Shown: positions 51,094 through 60,308 of the stretch, in pieces | How the letters are laid out: each line of letters starts with the position of its first letter | Position numbering within the stretch: position 1 is the first letter of the stretch | NCBI GenBank assembly: GCA_951813575.1 | Contig: OX638375.1 | Span: 1,465,001 to 1,529,000, forward strand | From: Candidatus Binatia bacterium | Lineage (GTDB): Bacteria > Desulfobacterota > Binatia > UBA9968 > JAJDTQ01 | Length of the DNA: 64,000 nt | Reading direction: 5' to 3' | Notes under the pieces: model-generated | Database searches by the model: none | What the model was told of the DNA's origin: nothing | What the model saw: the letters and a program-made list of their open reading frames with translations, nothing else | Made by a program: the position numbers and the translations under genes

Positions 51094-52083
51094 TCATTTC
51101 TGTTCGAAACGGCGCGCCATTTCCCGGACCTGCTTGCCGTATTGCGGCGAGACCGGCACGAACTTCTCCCAGGCGGACTCGTACGCGATCTTGCGCAGGC
51201 GCTTGGAGTCCTCGGGGGGAAGCTCGATGATCTGCATGCCGTGCTTCTCTACCAGGGTGTCGTGCTCCGCGTCGATATACTTGTCGAAATGGGCCGGCCC
51301 CCACTTTTCCGTTTCGATGGCGGCCTCGGTGAGGAGCTTCTGCTGCTCCGGGGTCAGCTTGTTCCAGGTCTTCAGGTTGAAATACAACCAGGTGCGCACG
51401 GTCCAGAAGAAGGGCTTGATGATGCAACAGATCTGCTCGTAGAACTTGGCGCCCAGGGTTCCGATGATGGGAGAGAAGTATCCCTCCACGACGCCCCGCT
51501 CGAGGCCGGCGTAGAGGTCCGAGTACGGCATCCGGACCATTGAGGCCCCCAGGGACTCGGCGATGGGCAGATAGGTGGGGGTGCCGCGAAGCTTCATGCC
51601 CTTGAAGTCGGCAAGGCTCTTCACCGGCTTCTTCGTGAAGATCGCGTAGCCCACCAGACCTGACGGCAGCCCCAGGAGCTTCACCCCGGTCCTTTCCTGC
51701 TGGATCTTGTCGAAGAAATCGATGACGCCGCCCTTGCGCATTTCGCTCACCGGGCCTTCGAAGTAGTCGAGGTAGACCCCTTCGGCCATCTTGTCGGTGA
51801 AGTATGCCCCGGTGCTGCTCAGCACGTCCAGCGTGCCGCGCTGCACCAGGCTCAGCATCTCGAAAGCGGGGGCGATTTCGGGACCGCCCTTCCACCTCAC
51901 CTCGATCTTGCCGCCGGACATCTTCTCGACCCGGCGCTTGAACTCCCAGAACCCGTCATTGAAGACGTAGTCCTTCTTCCAGGCGGTGGCCCCGTTGAGC
52001 ACCAGATCCGCCGCCGGCGCCGTGGCCGCCGCGAACATGACCAGGGCGAAAACAGCGACTGTATAGCGAAGCGCCAGTCTCAT
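51094..52083 (-). CDS. TRAP transporter binding protein (DctP family), system 2, copy 3
   Basis: 329 residues, signal peptide cleaved near TAPAAD (about 24), mature start LVLNGATAWKKDYVFN. Shares with its two paralogues the segment FEMLSLVQRGTLDVL, the loop YLPIAESLGASM, the YSPIIGT-type ligand-binding region and the double-Cys motif ICCIIKPFFWTVRTWLY. Least similar of the three. Gap of 33 bp to copy 2 and 99 bp to the permease. Confidence 0.92.
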   Translation of the reverse strand: MRLALRYTVAVFALVMFAAATAPAADLVLNGATAWKKDYVFNDGFWEFKRRVEKMSGGKIEVRWKGGPEIAPAFEMLSLVQRGTLDVLSSTGAYFTDKMAEGVYLDYFEGPVSEMRKGGVIDFFDKIQQERTGVKLLGLPSGLVGYAIFTKKPVKSLADFKGMKLRGTPTYLPIAESLGASMVRMPYSDLYAGLERGVVEGYFSPIIGTLGAKFYEQICCIIKPFFWTVRTWLYFNLKTWNKLTPEQQKLLTEAAIETEKWGPAHFDKYIDAEHDTLVEKHGMQIIELPPEDSKRLRKIAYESAWEKFVPVSPQYGKQVREMARRFEQK

Positions 52084-52116
52084 AAGCCTTGCCTCCCTCG
52101 CATCCTTTTCGGCGCG

Positions 52117-53106
52117 CTAACGGTCCTCGAGCTTCCGTGCCATTTCCCGGATCTGCTTGCCGTACTCCGGGGAGTTGGGAAGGTACTTCTTCCACGACGA
52201 CTCGTACGCCATCGTGCGAAAGCGCTTGGCCTCGTCGCCCTTGATCTCATGGATCTTCATGCCGTGCTTGGACACCAGCGTATCGATTTCCTTGCCGATG
52301 TAGTCGTTGTAGAAGCCCGGCGTCCACTGCTCGACCGCGATCATGGAGTCCGTGAGGACCTTTTGCTGCTCCGGCGTGAGCTTGTTCCACTTGTCCAGGC
52401 TGATGTACAGCCACGTGCGCACGGTCCAGAAGTACGGCTTGAGCATGCAGCAGACCTGCTCGTAGAGCTTGGTCGACAGGGTGCCGATGACCGGAGCGAA
52501 GTATCCGTCCACCACCCCCCGCTCCAGGGCGTTGTAGACGTCGGGCCACGGCACCTGGATCATGGTGGCGCCGAGGGCCTGGCCCAGGGGCAGATACGTG
52601 GGCGTGCTGCGCATCTTCATGCCCTTGAACTGCGTGATGCTGGTCACCGGCTTCTTGGTGAAGATGGCGAACTCCACCGGTCCGGAGCTGAGCCCAAGGA
52701 GCTTCACGCCGGTCCGTTTCTGTGTCACTTCGTCGAAAAACTTGGTGACGCCCGCCTTGCGCAGTTCACTGGTGCTGCCGACAAAGTACTCCAGGAAGAC
52801 TCCCTCCGGGATCTTGGCGGAATCGTAAGCCCCGGCGCCGCCCAGGACATCCAGCACCCCGCGTTGCACGAGACCCAGCATCTCGAAGGGTGACGAGATC
52901 TCGGGACCGCCCTTCCAGTCCACCTTGATCTTGCCGCCGGACCGTTTTTCGACCTGGCGTGTGAACTCCCAGTAGCCGGCGTTGAAGATGTAGTCCTTCT
53001 TCCACGCGGTAGCGCCCTTGAGCACCAGATCGGCGGCCGGAGCGGCCGTCGCGATGAAAAGACCCAGGGTCAAGAATACAACGATGCAGCCGAGTGCCCT
53101 TCTCAT
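52117..53106 (-). CDS. TRAP transporter binding protein (DctP family), system 2, copy 2
   Basis: 329 residues, same length as copies 1 and 3. Signal peptide (cleavage near AAPAAD), mature start LVLKGATAWKKDYIFN, motif VCCMLKPYFWTVRTWLY. Alignment by eye is near colinear over the full length with copy 1. Middle gene of the tandem trio, 54 bp from copy 1. Confidence 0.92.
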   Translation of the reverse strand: MRRALGCIVVFLTLGLFIATAAPAADLVLKGATAWKKDYIFNAGYWEFTRQVEKRSGGKIKVDWKGGPEISSPFEMLGLVQRGVLDVLGGAGAYDSAKIPEGVFLEYFVGSTSELRKAGVTKFFDEVTQKRTGVKLLGLSSGPVEFAIFTKKPVTSITQFKGMKMRSTPTYLPLGQALGATMIQVPWPDVYNALERGVVDGYFAPVIGTLSTKLYEQVCCMLKPYFWTVRTWLYISLDKWNKLTPEQQKVLTDSMIAVEQWTPGFYNDYIGKEIDTLVSKHGMKIHEIKGDEAKRFRTMAYESSWKKYLPNSPEYGKQIREMARKLEDR

Positions 53107-53160
53107 GGATTCATCCTCCCTTTCGTCGGCTCGTCGGTTTCAAACGGTTGTCAGCCGCCC

Positions 53161-54150
53161 TTAGCGGCCTTCCAATTCCCGCGCCATCTGCCGGATCGTC
53201 TTGCCGTGCTCCGGCGACTCCGGCACGTACTTGTTCCACGCGGACTCGTACGCCATCTTGAGGAAGCGCTTGGCCTCGTCGCCCTTGAACTCGATGACCT
53301 TCATGCCGTGCTGCTTCACCAGCGTATCGATCTCCTTGCCGATGATCCCCGCGTAGTGACCCTGCGCCCACTCCTCGGTCGCGACGATGGCGTCGGTCAG
53401 CACCTTCCGCTGCTCCGGAGTGAGCTTGCTCCACGTCCCCATGCCGATGTACAGCCAGGTGCGCACGGTCCAGAAGTGGGGCGCGATCATGCAGCAAACC
53501 TGCTCGTAGAGCTTCGTCTGGAGGGTCCCGATGGCCGGAGAGAAGTATCCCTCCACCACCCCGCGCTCGAGCGCAGGGTAAAGGTCCGCCCACGGTATCC
53601 GGATCATCGAGGCGCCCAGAGCCTGACCCATGGGCAGATAGGTGGGAGTGCTGCGCATCTTCAGGCCCTTGAAGTCCGCGATGCCCTTCACCGGTTTCTT
53701 GGTGAAGATGGCGATGCCTACGGGGCCCGAGGTCATACCCAGGAGCTTGACGGCGGTCTTCTTCTGGCTCAGGTCATCGAACCACTTGGTGATGCCAGCC
53801 TTCCGCAGGTCCGCCGGCGTGCCGACGAAGTACTCGGGAAAGACCCCCTCCATGTACTTCTGGGTATAGTAGGCGGCGGAGCTTCCCAGGACATCCACCA
53901 CGCCGCGCTGCACCAGACTCAACATCTCGAAGGCGGGCGCGATCTCGGGACCGCCCTTCCATTCCACCTTCATCTTGCCGCCGGACTGCTTCTCCACCTG
54001 GCGGGTGAATTCCCAGTAGCCGTCATTGAAGACGTAGTCCTTCTTCCACGCCGTGGCCCCCTTCAGCACGAGGTCCGCTGCCGGGGCCAGCGCTGCCGTG
54101 AACAGGCCCAAGGTGAAGATGAACACGATAGAGCGACATGCCGTCTTCAT
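53161..54150 (-). CDS. TRAP transporter binding protein (DctP family), system 2, copy 1
   Basis: 329 residues, first gene of the operon. Signal peptide (cleavage near LAPAAD), mature start LVLKGATAWKKDYVFN, motif VCCMIAPHFWTVRTWLY. ATG at 54150 was chosen over an open extension to 54204, which lies in the promoter region. Preceded by a sigma-70 promoter candidate. Confidence 0.92.
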   Translation of the reverse strand: MKTACRSIVFIFTLGLFTAALAPAADLVLKGATAWKKDYVFNDGYWEFTRQVEKQSGGKMKVEWKGGPEIAPAFEMLSLVQRGVVDVLGSSAAYYTQKYMEGVFPEYFVGTPADLRKAGITKWFDDLSQKKTAVKLLGMTSGPVGIAIFTKKPVKGIADFKGLKMRSTPTYLPMGQALGASMIRIPWADLYPALERGVVEGYFSPAIGTLQTKLYEQVCCMIAPHFWTVRTWLYIGMGTWSKLTPEQRKVLTDAIVATEEWAQGHYAGIIGKEIDTLVKQHGMKVIEFKGDEAKRFLKMAYESAWNKYVPESPEHGKTIRQMARELEGR

Positions 54151-54203
54151 GGATTCGTCCTCCCTCTCGCGGGTTCCGTGAGGTCCGCTTCCAATTCCGG
54201 GCA

Positions 54204-54233
54204 AGACTAGTACCCTTGTCGGAAGGCTGTCAA
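54204..54233 (-). promoter_or_regulatory. Candidate promoter of the TRAP-2 operon
   Basis: Minus strand TTGACA (54228-54233), 18 bp, TAGTCT (54204-54209). Gives a leader of about 47 nt to the ATG at 54150. Confidence 0.5.
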
Positions 54234-54376
54234 GGACAATATCGCCGCCGCGCCATCGATATCGTGCCGGCCGGGATTTGCCCTGGGACGGCGTTTCGGG
54301 TTATCGGTAGGAGCGCAAAAGCCAATCGGCAAGGCCATCGAGTTCGTGGCATACGGGCGCACGGGAGGAAGTCACC

Positions 54377-54703
54377 ATGGGCGCAGTCGAAGAGAAGATA
54401 GGCGCGGATTACCTACGTCTTTTGGCAGCCAGGCAACGACTCTCCGTCATGGATAGCGAGATCAAGAAGATGATCGGCAACCTCAACCTCGCCGTCAGCC
54501 TGCTGAGCGGGAAAGAGACCGGGCACTACGCCGACGACGGCACCTATCATGTCGACAATCGCCCCCACAGCGGGATTCCGCACAGGCAGTTGACGCTGCC
54601 GACCCTCGAAGAGCTGACCCGGGTCGTCGAGTACCGCAAGCAGGCGAAGGACGAGGTCGACATCCTGAACAAACAGTTCAAGCAACTCGAAGCCCGGCTA
54701 TGA
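54377..54703 (+). CDS. Small helical/coiled-coil protein of unknown function
   Basis: 108 residues, no signal peptide. The C-terminal half (EELTRVVEYRKQAKDEVDIL followed by NKQFKQLEARL) is a predicted coiled coil. The N-terminal half is also helical (IGADYLRLLAARQRLSVMDS). A short polar segment (TGHYADDGTYHVDNRP) lies between. No family recognised. ATG at 54377 follows GGGAGGAAG. Isolated gene beside tRNA-Phe. Confidence 0.65.
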   Translation: MGAVEEKIGADYLRLLAARQRLSVMDSEIKKMIGNLNLAVSLLSGKETGHYADDGTYHVDNRPHSGIPHRQLTLPTLEELTRVVEYRKQAKDEVDILNKQFKQLEARL

Positions 54704-54727
54704 CGTGCGGAGGAGAGTAAAGGGAAG

Positions 54728-54800
<73 letters not shown>

Positions 54801-54809
54801 AGAGTTGAA

Positions 54810-54838
54810 AATATTGCGGAAAATACCGGGCGCGTCAA
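54810..54838 (-). promoter_or_regulatory. Candidate promoter of tRNA-Phe
   Basis: Minus strand TTGACG (54833-54838), 17 bp, AATATT (54810-54815), ending 9 bp from the tRNA 5' end. Other AT-rich -10 registers in the same stretch are possible. Confidence 0.45.
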
Positions 54839-54876
54839 CACGGGCGCTACGGGACTGTCGTTTCTGGAGTTCACCC

Positions 54877-55959
54877 ATGACACTGCTGCTCAGCAATGAA
54901 GAGATCGACACGATACTGACCATGGAGATGGCGCTGGAGTGCGTCGAGCGGTCGCAGCGGTCGCTGGAGGCCCAGGAGGCGGTCAACAGCCCGCGGGTGG
55001 ACACGCTGGCGCCCACCACCGTGGGCGAAACCAAGGGAGTCTACAGCCTCAAGGCCATGAGCGGGCTCTGGCCGGACGAGGGCATGGCGGCCTTGCGCAT
55101 CAACAGCGACGTCCTGATCTGGCCGGAGGTGTCGGGCAACGTCCGACGCGACCGCCTCGCCTCGGCCGACGGCCGCTGGAACGGGCTCATGCTGCTCTTC
55201 AGCATGGAGACCGGAGCGCCGGTGATGATCTGTCCGGACGGTTACATCTCGCGCATGCGGGTGGGCGCGGCCAACGGCCTGGCGGCCCGCTACCTGGCGC
55301 GCGAGGACGCCTCGGTGATGGCGCTACTGGGGACCGGGTGGCAGGCCGGCGGACAGTTGATGGCCCACTGCGCGGTGCGGCCCATCACCGACGTCCGGGT
55401 GTTCAGCCCCAATCCCGTGAACCGGGAACGCTTCTGCCGGGAGCTGGCGTCGCGTGTCGATGCCAGGCTCACGCCGGTGGAGTCCGCGGACGAGGCGGTG
55501 GAGGGGGCCGACCTGGTGGTGACCGGAACCAACTCCATGGAACCCGTGCACCAACGCAAATGGCTGCGACCCGGTGTTCACTACAGCGCCGTCAAGGTAC
55601 AGGAGACGGACTACGACTTCCTCGACGCCATGGACCGCGTGTTCCTGTTCTCCAGGAACCCCGCCAACATCCGTCCGCAGGTCTATCGCACGCTGGCCGT
55701 GGAAACACCGGAAGGAACCGGGGGCTGGTGGTCGGAGCGCGACACGCCGCTGTGGGAGCGTATCGAAGAGCTGCCCCGGGCCATCATCGGCGCTGTCAAC
55801 GGGAGGCAATCGCCGGACGAGACCACGGCCTTCGTCAACAACGTCGGCCAGGGCCTTCAGTTCGCCGCCGTGGCGCAACGGGTCTATCGAGAGGCCGTGG
55901 CCAAGGGCGTCGGCCGCAACCTGCCGACGGAATGGTTCACCCAGGACGTACACCCGTAA
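54877..55959 (+). CDS. Ornithine cyclodeaminase / mu-crystallin family protein
   Basis: 360 residues. The conserved Lys59 (YSLKAMSG) is in the position of the substrate-binding Lys; the Rossmann motif is LLGTGWQAGGQLM (around 150) and KVFSP-type segment VRVFSPNPVNRERF follows. ATG at 54877 has GGAG about 7 bp upstream; the frame is open to 54805 but extends into the tRNA flank. NAD-dependent cyclodeaminase, ketimine reductase or amino-acid dehydrogenase; not decidable. Convergent with the next homologue. Confidence 0.85.
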   Translation: MTLLLSNEEIDTILTMEMALECVERSQRSLEAQEAVNSPRVDTLAPTTVGETKGVYSLKAMSGLWPDEGMAALRINSDVLIWPEVSGNVRRDRLASADGRWNGLMLLFSMETGAPVMICPDGYISRMRVGAANGLAARYLAREDASVMALLGTGWQAGGQLMAHCAVRPITDVRVFSPNPVNRERFCRELASRVDARLTPVESADEAVEGADLVVTGTNSMEPVHQRKWLRPGVHYSAVKVQETDYDFLDAMDRVFLFSRNPANIRPQVYRTLAVETPEGTGGWWSERDTPLWERIEELPRAIIGAVNGRQSPDETTAFVNNVGQGLQFAAVAQRVYREAVAKGVGRNLPTEWFTQDVHP

Positions 55960-56040
55960 GAACACATCCGCTGGTGGAGGCGGCCGGCGGTCACCCCCAC
56001 CAGCCCAATGGTGCCGGCCGCGGGCGACCGCGGGTCGCCC

Positions 56041-57111
56041 CTACCGTTCGTCCTCGTACCAGTCGTCGATGGAGAATTCCTTGCCCAGCCCGCGCTCCCG
56101 GGCCAGCGCCAGGGCCTTGCCTCCCAACGCCGCGAACTGGGCGCCGAAGCCCACGTTGTTGCAGAAGAACGTGATCTCCCGATCGTTCTCCCGGGAACGC
56201 GCCTGTCCGGTGATCACCTCCCCCAGTTCGGCATACCGGTCCCACGGGATGTCCTTTTCGAACGGCGCGAAACGCGGCGCCAACGCCTCCCGAAGAACCG
56301 AAGGGGCGAAGTTCAGCCCCTCGTTGCAACGGCCCTCCCGCATGCTCAGCACGGTGTAGTCGGCGCGGGTGAAACAGGCCTCGTCGATGTCCCGGCCGGA
56401 TATGGCATCGAGATGCACGGCAGGGGCCAGCCACTCGCCGAAGAAGACCGGATCGATGGTGTTGGTGCACACCACGATGACGTCGACGTCGCGCGTGGCC
56501 GCCACGGGCGTATCCACGGCGGCGGCGTCGAGGTGGAGATTCTCTCTGGCGTTTCGAGCGAACCGATCCCGGTTTGCGGGGGTGGGGCTGAACACCTTCA
56601 CGGACTCGAGCGCGCGGACCGCTCCAAGCCCCATCAGCACGCCTTCCGCAAGCCAGCCCGATCCGATGAGGCCGACCCGGGACGCGTCCGAGCGGGCCAG
56701 GTATTCGGCGGCGACTCCGTGGGTGCCGGCGATCCGCAGCTTCTGGAGGTAGGCGTCCTGCACCACGGCCTGGAGGTCGGCGGTGTCCAGGTCGAAGATC
56801 AGGTCGAAGGCGAGGAACTTGCCGTTCTTCTTGGGCACCTTGTCGTACCGCTGGTTGCCGCCGATCCGGGGCCACTGGTGGAGATCCGGCAGGATCCGCA
56901 TGCCAACCGAGCCGAAGTCGGGGACGATGCCGTCCATGGTGCGCAACTCCACGAACGTGCCCGGCCGGGAGGTCTCCGCGAAGGTCTGGCTCCGGGTCCG
57001 CGTCACCGCCGTGCCCGCGGCCAGACCACGATAGGTTTCCCTCATGACCTCCACCGCCGTCTCCGGCGAGATCAGCTCCCTCACGTCACTGTTGGTCAAG
57101 AGAATCGGCAT
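56041..57111 (-). CDS. Ornithine cyclodeaminase / mu-crystallin family protein lacking the conserved Lys
   Basis: 356 residues. The Rossmann motif GLIGSGWLAEGVLMGLG and the KVFSPTPANRDRF segment are intact. At the position of the substrate Lys the sequence is VPDFGSVGMRI, where the other two homologues have VPGMKSMGLRI and SLKAM, so Gly67 replaces Lys. It may act on a different substrate or not be an active cyclodeaminase. ATG at 57111 follows GGAGG (5 bp). Divergent from an amidohydrolase. Confidence 0.85.
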   Translation of the reverse strand: MPILLTNSDVRELISPETAVEVMRETYRGLAAGTAVTRTRSQTFAETSRPGTFVELRTMDGIVPDFGSVGMRILPDLHQWPRIGGNQRYDKVPKKNGKFLAFDLIFDLDTADLQAVVQDAYLQKLRIAGTHGVAAEYLARSDASRVGLIGSGWLAEGVLMGLGAVRALESVKVFSPTPANRDRFARNARENLHLDAAAVDTPVAATRDVDVIVVCTNTIDPVFFGEWLAPAVHLDAISGRDIDEACFTRADYTVLSMREGRCNEGLNFAPSVLREALAPRFAPFEKDIPWDRYAELGEVITGQARSRENDREITFFCNNVGFGAQFAALGGKALALARERGLGKEFSIDDWYEDER

Positions 57112-57224
57112 GGTGGCCTCCATTCGCTGCCTGTCTTCTTGCACGCCATCGGCCAATTGCGATATGGGTGCGTTCGTTCCTTCGAATCCTCGATCCGCGC
57201 CACTTGAAAAGGGAGGACCCTCCG

Positions 57225-58343
57225 ATGATCGTAATCGACGCCGACGCGCACGTGGAAGAATCTCCGGCCACCTTTGCGGACGCCTACCTGGACCCGGCCT
57301 ACCGGAAACGGAGGCCCCAGGTGGTCAACTCCGAGGGCCGGCTTTACTGGCGCGTGGAGGACCAGATCTATCCCCGCCTGTTCGGACGCGGCTGCCACAA
57401 CATGGGGACGCCGGCCCACTACGAGGGCCAGCGTTCCTTCTATACCGCCTCCAAGCCGGAAAGCATCGAGAGCATCGAGATCAGCCAGCCGGAGGCCCGC
57501 CTCAAGGACATGGCCGACGAGGAGCTGGGGGTGCAGGTCATCTATCCGAGCTTCTTCCTGGTCCATCCGCTGGTGGACGACCCGGGACTCGGCGCGGCCT
57601 TGTGCGGCTCCTACAACCGCTGGCTCGCCGACGCCACGGGTTCCACCGACCAGCTCCACTGGGCCGCGGTGGTGGATCTGAACAACGTTCCCGCTTCCGT
57701 GGAGCAGGTACGCGAGGCCAAGCGCCTGGGAGCGGTGGCGGTCATGATCCTCGGCACCGTGGGCGAGCGCACCCTGGACCATCCGAGCCTCTTCCCGTTC
57801 TACGAAGCCCTGGCGGAGGAGGACCTGACGCTGGCCGTGCACGTGGGTTGGTCCTGCCCGCCCCTCAGCAACATGTACGACCATCTCTACCCCGGCACCA
57901 TCATTCCGTTCCTGGTGCCTTTGCTCATGGGGTTCACGGCCATGATCACCGGCGGCGTCCTGGACCGCTTCCCGACCCTGCGGGTGGCGTTCCTGGAAGC
58001 CGGCTGCCTCTGGGTCCACTTCCTCATGGACCGGCTGGAGCACCGTTTCGCCTTCACCAACCGCTTCGGCAAATCCATTCCCGAGGCCGCGCCCCGGGCC
58101 GCGGTATCCCCCGCGGAGTACATGAGCCGCGGCAACCTCTTTCTCAGCACCGAGGTGGAGGATCCGCTGCTGCCGCAGGTGCTGGACCTCCTCGGCGAGG
58201 ACCGCATCGTCTTCGGCTCGGACATGCCCCACGGCGACCGGGACCGGTTCGCGGTGCGGGAGTTCCGCGAACGGAAGGACGTCAGCGAATCGGCCAGGGA
58301 AAAGATCCTCAACGCCAATCCGAAACGGCTCTACGGCATCTGA
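57225..58343 (+). CDS. Amidohydrolase_2 family metal-dependent hydrolase (COG2159)
   Basis: 372 residues. N-terminal metal site VIDADAHVEE, barrel His in LAVHVGWSC, catalytic Asp in IVFGSDMPHGD (differs from the SDYGH of the four other homologues), C-terminus NPKRLYGI. ATG at 57225 has GGGAGG. Convergent with tctB (54 bp between stops), hence possibly linked to the TTT transporter's substrate. Decarboxylase or hydrolase. Confidence 0.87.
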   Translation: MIVIDADAHVEESPATFADAYLDPAYRKRRPQVVNSEGRLYWRVEDQIYPRLFGRGCHNMGTPAHYEGQRSFYTASKPESIESIEISQPEARLKDMADEELGVQVIYPSFFLVHPLVDDPGLGAALCGSYNRWLADATGSTDQLHWAAVVDLNNVPASVEQVREAKRLGAVAVMILGTVGERTLDHPSLFPFYEALAEEDLTLAVHVGWSCPPLSNMYDHLYPGTIIPFLVPLLMGFTAMITGGVLDRFPTLRVAFLEAGCLWVHFLMDRLEHRFAFTNRFGKSIPEAAPRAAVSPAEYMSRGNLFLSTEVEDPLLPQVLDLLGEDRIVFGSDMPHGDRDRFAVREFRERKDVSESAREKILNANPKRLYGI

Positions 58344-58397
58344 CCGAAGGCCGCGGACCCTGGTGTCCTGTCCGTCTACCCGGACAACGCGGGATCA

Positions 58398-58832
58398 TCA
58401 CGGCAGCAACAGGCCCTTGTACAGCGGAAGGTACAGGTAGGCCACGGCGACATGCAGCAACGCCGCGCATACCACCGCGGCGCTGACCGCGGCGGCCCAG
58501 CCGACCCGCGCTTCCAGCCGGTAGTACCCCAACACCGCCAGGGGCAGTCCCCAGCGGAAGCCCATCAGCAGGACCAGCGCGAAGAACACGCCGATCCAGG
58601 CGAACGCGGCGCGGGCCCGGGCGTTGTCTTCGGCGCTCGCCCGGTCGGCCCCGGCGGCCGTCGACCTCCAGCGCAGCACATCGCCCACCAGGGCCCAGAC
58701 GGCCAGCCCCAATCCGACGACGCCGATGAGCAGCGGGAACGTGGCGGTTTCGGGCTCCCACTGCAGCGCGTTGAGGACGACGCCTGCGAACAACGCGGCG
58801 ACGATACCGCCCAGGACGATCTCGCGGCCCAT
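58398..58832 (-). CDS. Tripartite tricarboxylate transporter TctB family small membrane subunit
   Basis: 144 residues, four hydrophobic helices (about 5-24, 32-50, 75-92, 104-140). TctB-like N-terminus (ATFPLLIGVVGLGLAVWALV). ATG at 58832 shares its A with the tctA stop (TGATG), so translation is coupled. No signal peptide. Last gene of tctC-tctA-tctB. Confidence 0.85.
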   Translation of the reverse strand: MGREIVLGGIVAALFAGVVLNALQWEPETATFPLLIGVVGLGLAVWALVGDVLRWRSTAAGADRASAEDNARARAAFAWIGVFFALVLLMGFRWGLPLAVLGYYRLEARVGWAAAVSAAVVCAALLHVAVAYLYLPLYKGLLLP

Positions 58833-60301
58833 CAGTGCCCCCTCCGGCGTACCGACACGAACACCACCATAATCATCACGGCGATGCAGACCAGCGGGAT
58901 CGGCCGGGTGAGGAACGCCACGCCGTAGCTCGCGAGCGAGATGGCCAGGTTGTTCTCGGCCAGCGGACCCAGGATGAAACCCACCAGCAGCGGCGCGCGG
59001 GCCCAGTCGAACCGCATCATCAGGTAGCCCAGCACGCCGAACAACAGGGTGAGGACGAGCGTGTACGGGTGGGGATAGGCGACATAGGAGCCGAACAGCA
59101 CGAACAGCAGCAGCGCGGGGATCAACAGGTTGCTCTTGAGGAAGGCGATGCGCGCGGCCGGCCGGGTGATGGCGATGCACACGGCGGTGGCCAACAGGTT
59201 GGACAGCACCAGCACGATCACCATGGAAAAGCTGAGGGACAGCTTCTCGCCCAGCATCTCGGGGCCGGGATTGACGCCCAGGATCAGGAACGCCGCCAGC
59301 AGGATGGCCGACGTCGCCCCGCCGGGCACCCCGAACGCCAGCAGCGGCACCAGCTCGCCGCCCGCCGAGGCGTTGTTGGCGCTCTCGGGCGCGATCACCC
59401 CCTTGATCTCGCCCTTCCCGAACCGTTCGCGCTCGGCCCCTTCGGCCCCCTGGACCGCCATGCCGTAGGCGTAGAAGGCCGCGGCCGTGCCGCCGATGCC
59501 CGGGATGGCGCCGCCCACCACCCCCACCACCGCGCTCCGCACCATCAGCCACCGGTTGGCGATGCAGGCCCGGAGGCCGGGCCGGAACCCTTCGCCCATG
59601 TCCACGTGCGTGCGTTCGGCGATACGTCCCCTTATGGCCAGGGACACCACCTCGGGCAGCGCGAACAGACCCATGATGATGGGCACGGTCTGGATTCCGT
59701 CGAGCAGGTAGTCCGAGCCGAAGGTGTACCGCGCCACCCCCAGTTGCGGATCCTGGCCGACGGTGCCGAGCCAGAGGCCCAGTGCCCCCGCCGTCAGCCC
59801 CTTCACCGGCTTCGCCCCGCTCAGGAAGCTGATCATGAGGATGCCCAGCACCACCAGCATGAAACGTTCCGGCGCCGCGAAGGCCAGCACCACCGGCTGC
59901 AACGCCGGCAACGCGACCAGGAGCACCAGCGCGCCGATGATGCCGCCCACGGCGGAGACCATGAAGGCCGCGGTCAGGCCGCGGGCGGCGTCGCCGTTGC
60001 GTGCCATGGGGTAACCGTCCAGGATGGTGGCGGCCGCGCTGGGGCTGCCCGGCACGTTGAAGAAGAATGCGGGGAAAGTGTTGGACGTATGCACCGCCGA
60101 AACCAGCGAGAGCATGATGGCAAACGCCACGAAGGGCGACAGGCTCCAGACGAACGGGAGCAGCAGCACGATGCCGAGGACCGCATTCAGGCCCGGCACC
60201 GCGCCGAAGACCAGCCCCAGCAGCAACCCCAGCAGGATCCCGCCGAGCACCGGCAGGGTGAAGGTGATGGCGAGGGCCTCGAAGAAGGCCTCAAAAGCCA
60301 T
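58832..60301 (-). CDS. Tripartite tricarboxylate transporter TctA family permease
   Basis: 489 residues, 11-12 helices. TctA hallmarks are LGLVFGAVPGLNAVLGIVLL, YPMARNGDAARGLTAAFMVS and IGAIPGIGGTAAAFYAYGMA-type sequence (GGAIPGIGGTAAAFYAYGMA). The start codon is preceded by a hairpin rather than a Shine-Dalgarno. The binding protein lies 50 bp upstream. Imports a tricarboxylate-like acid; citrate itself is not implied. Confidence 0.93.
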   Translation of the reverse strand: MAFEAFFEALAITFTLPVLGGILLGLLLGLVFGAVPGLNAVLGIVLLLPFVWSLSPFVAFAIMLSLVSAVHTSNTFPAFFFNVPGSPSAAATILDGYPMARNGDAARGLTAAFMVSAVGGIIGALVLLVALPALQPVVLAFAAPERFMLVVLGILMISFLSGAKPVKGLTAGALGLWLGTVGQDPQLGVARYTFGSDYLLDGIQTVPIIMGLFALPEVVSLAIRGRIAERTHVDMGEGFRPGLRACIANRWLMVRSAVVGVVGGAIPGIGGTAAAFYAYGMAVQGAEGAERERFGKGEIKGVIAPESANNASAGGELVPLLAFGVPGGATSAILLAAFLILGVNPGPEMLGEKLSLSFSMVIVLVLSNLLATAVCIAITRPAARIAFLKSNLLIPALLLFVLFGSYVAYPHPYTLVLTLLFGVLGYLMMRFDWARAPLLVGFILGPLAENNLAISLASYGVAFLTRPIPLVCIAVMIMVVFVSVRRRGH

Positions 60302-60308
60302 TGCGCGG

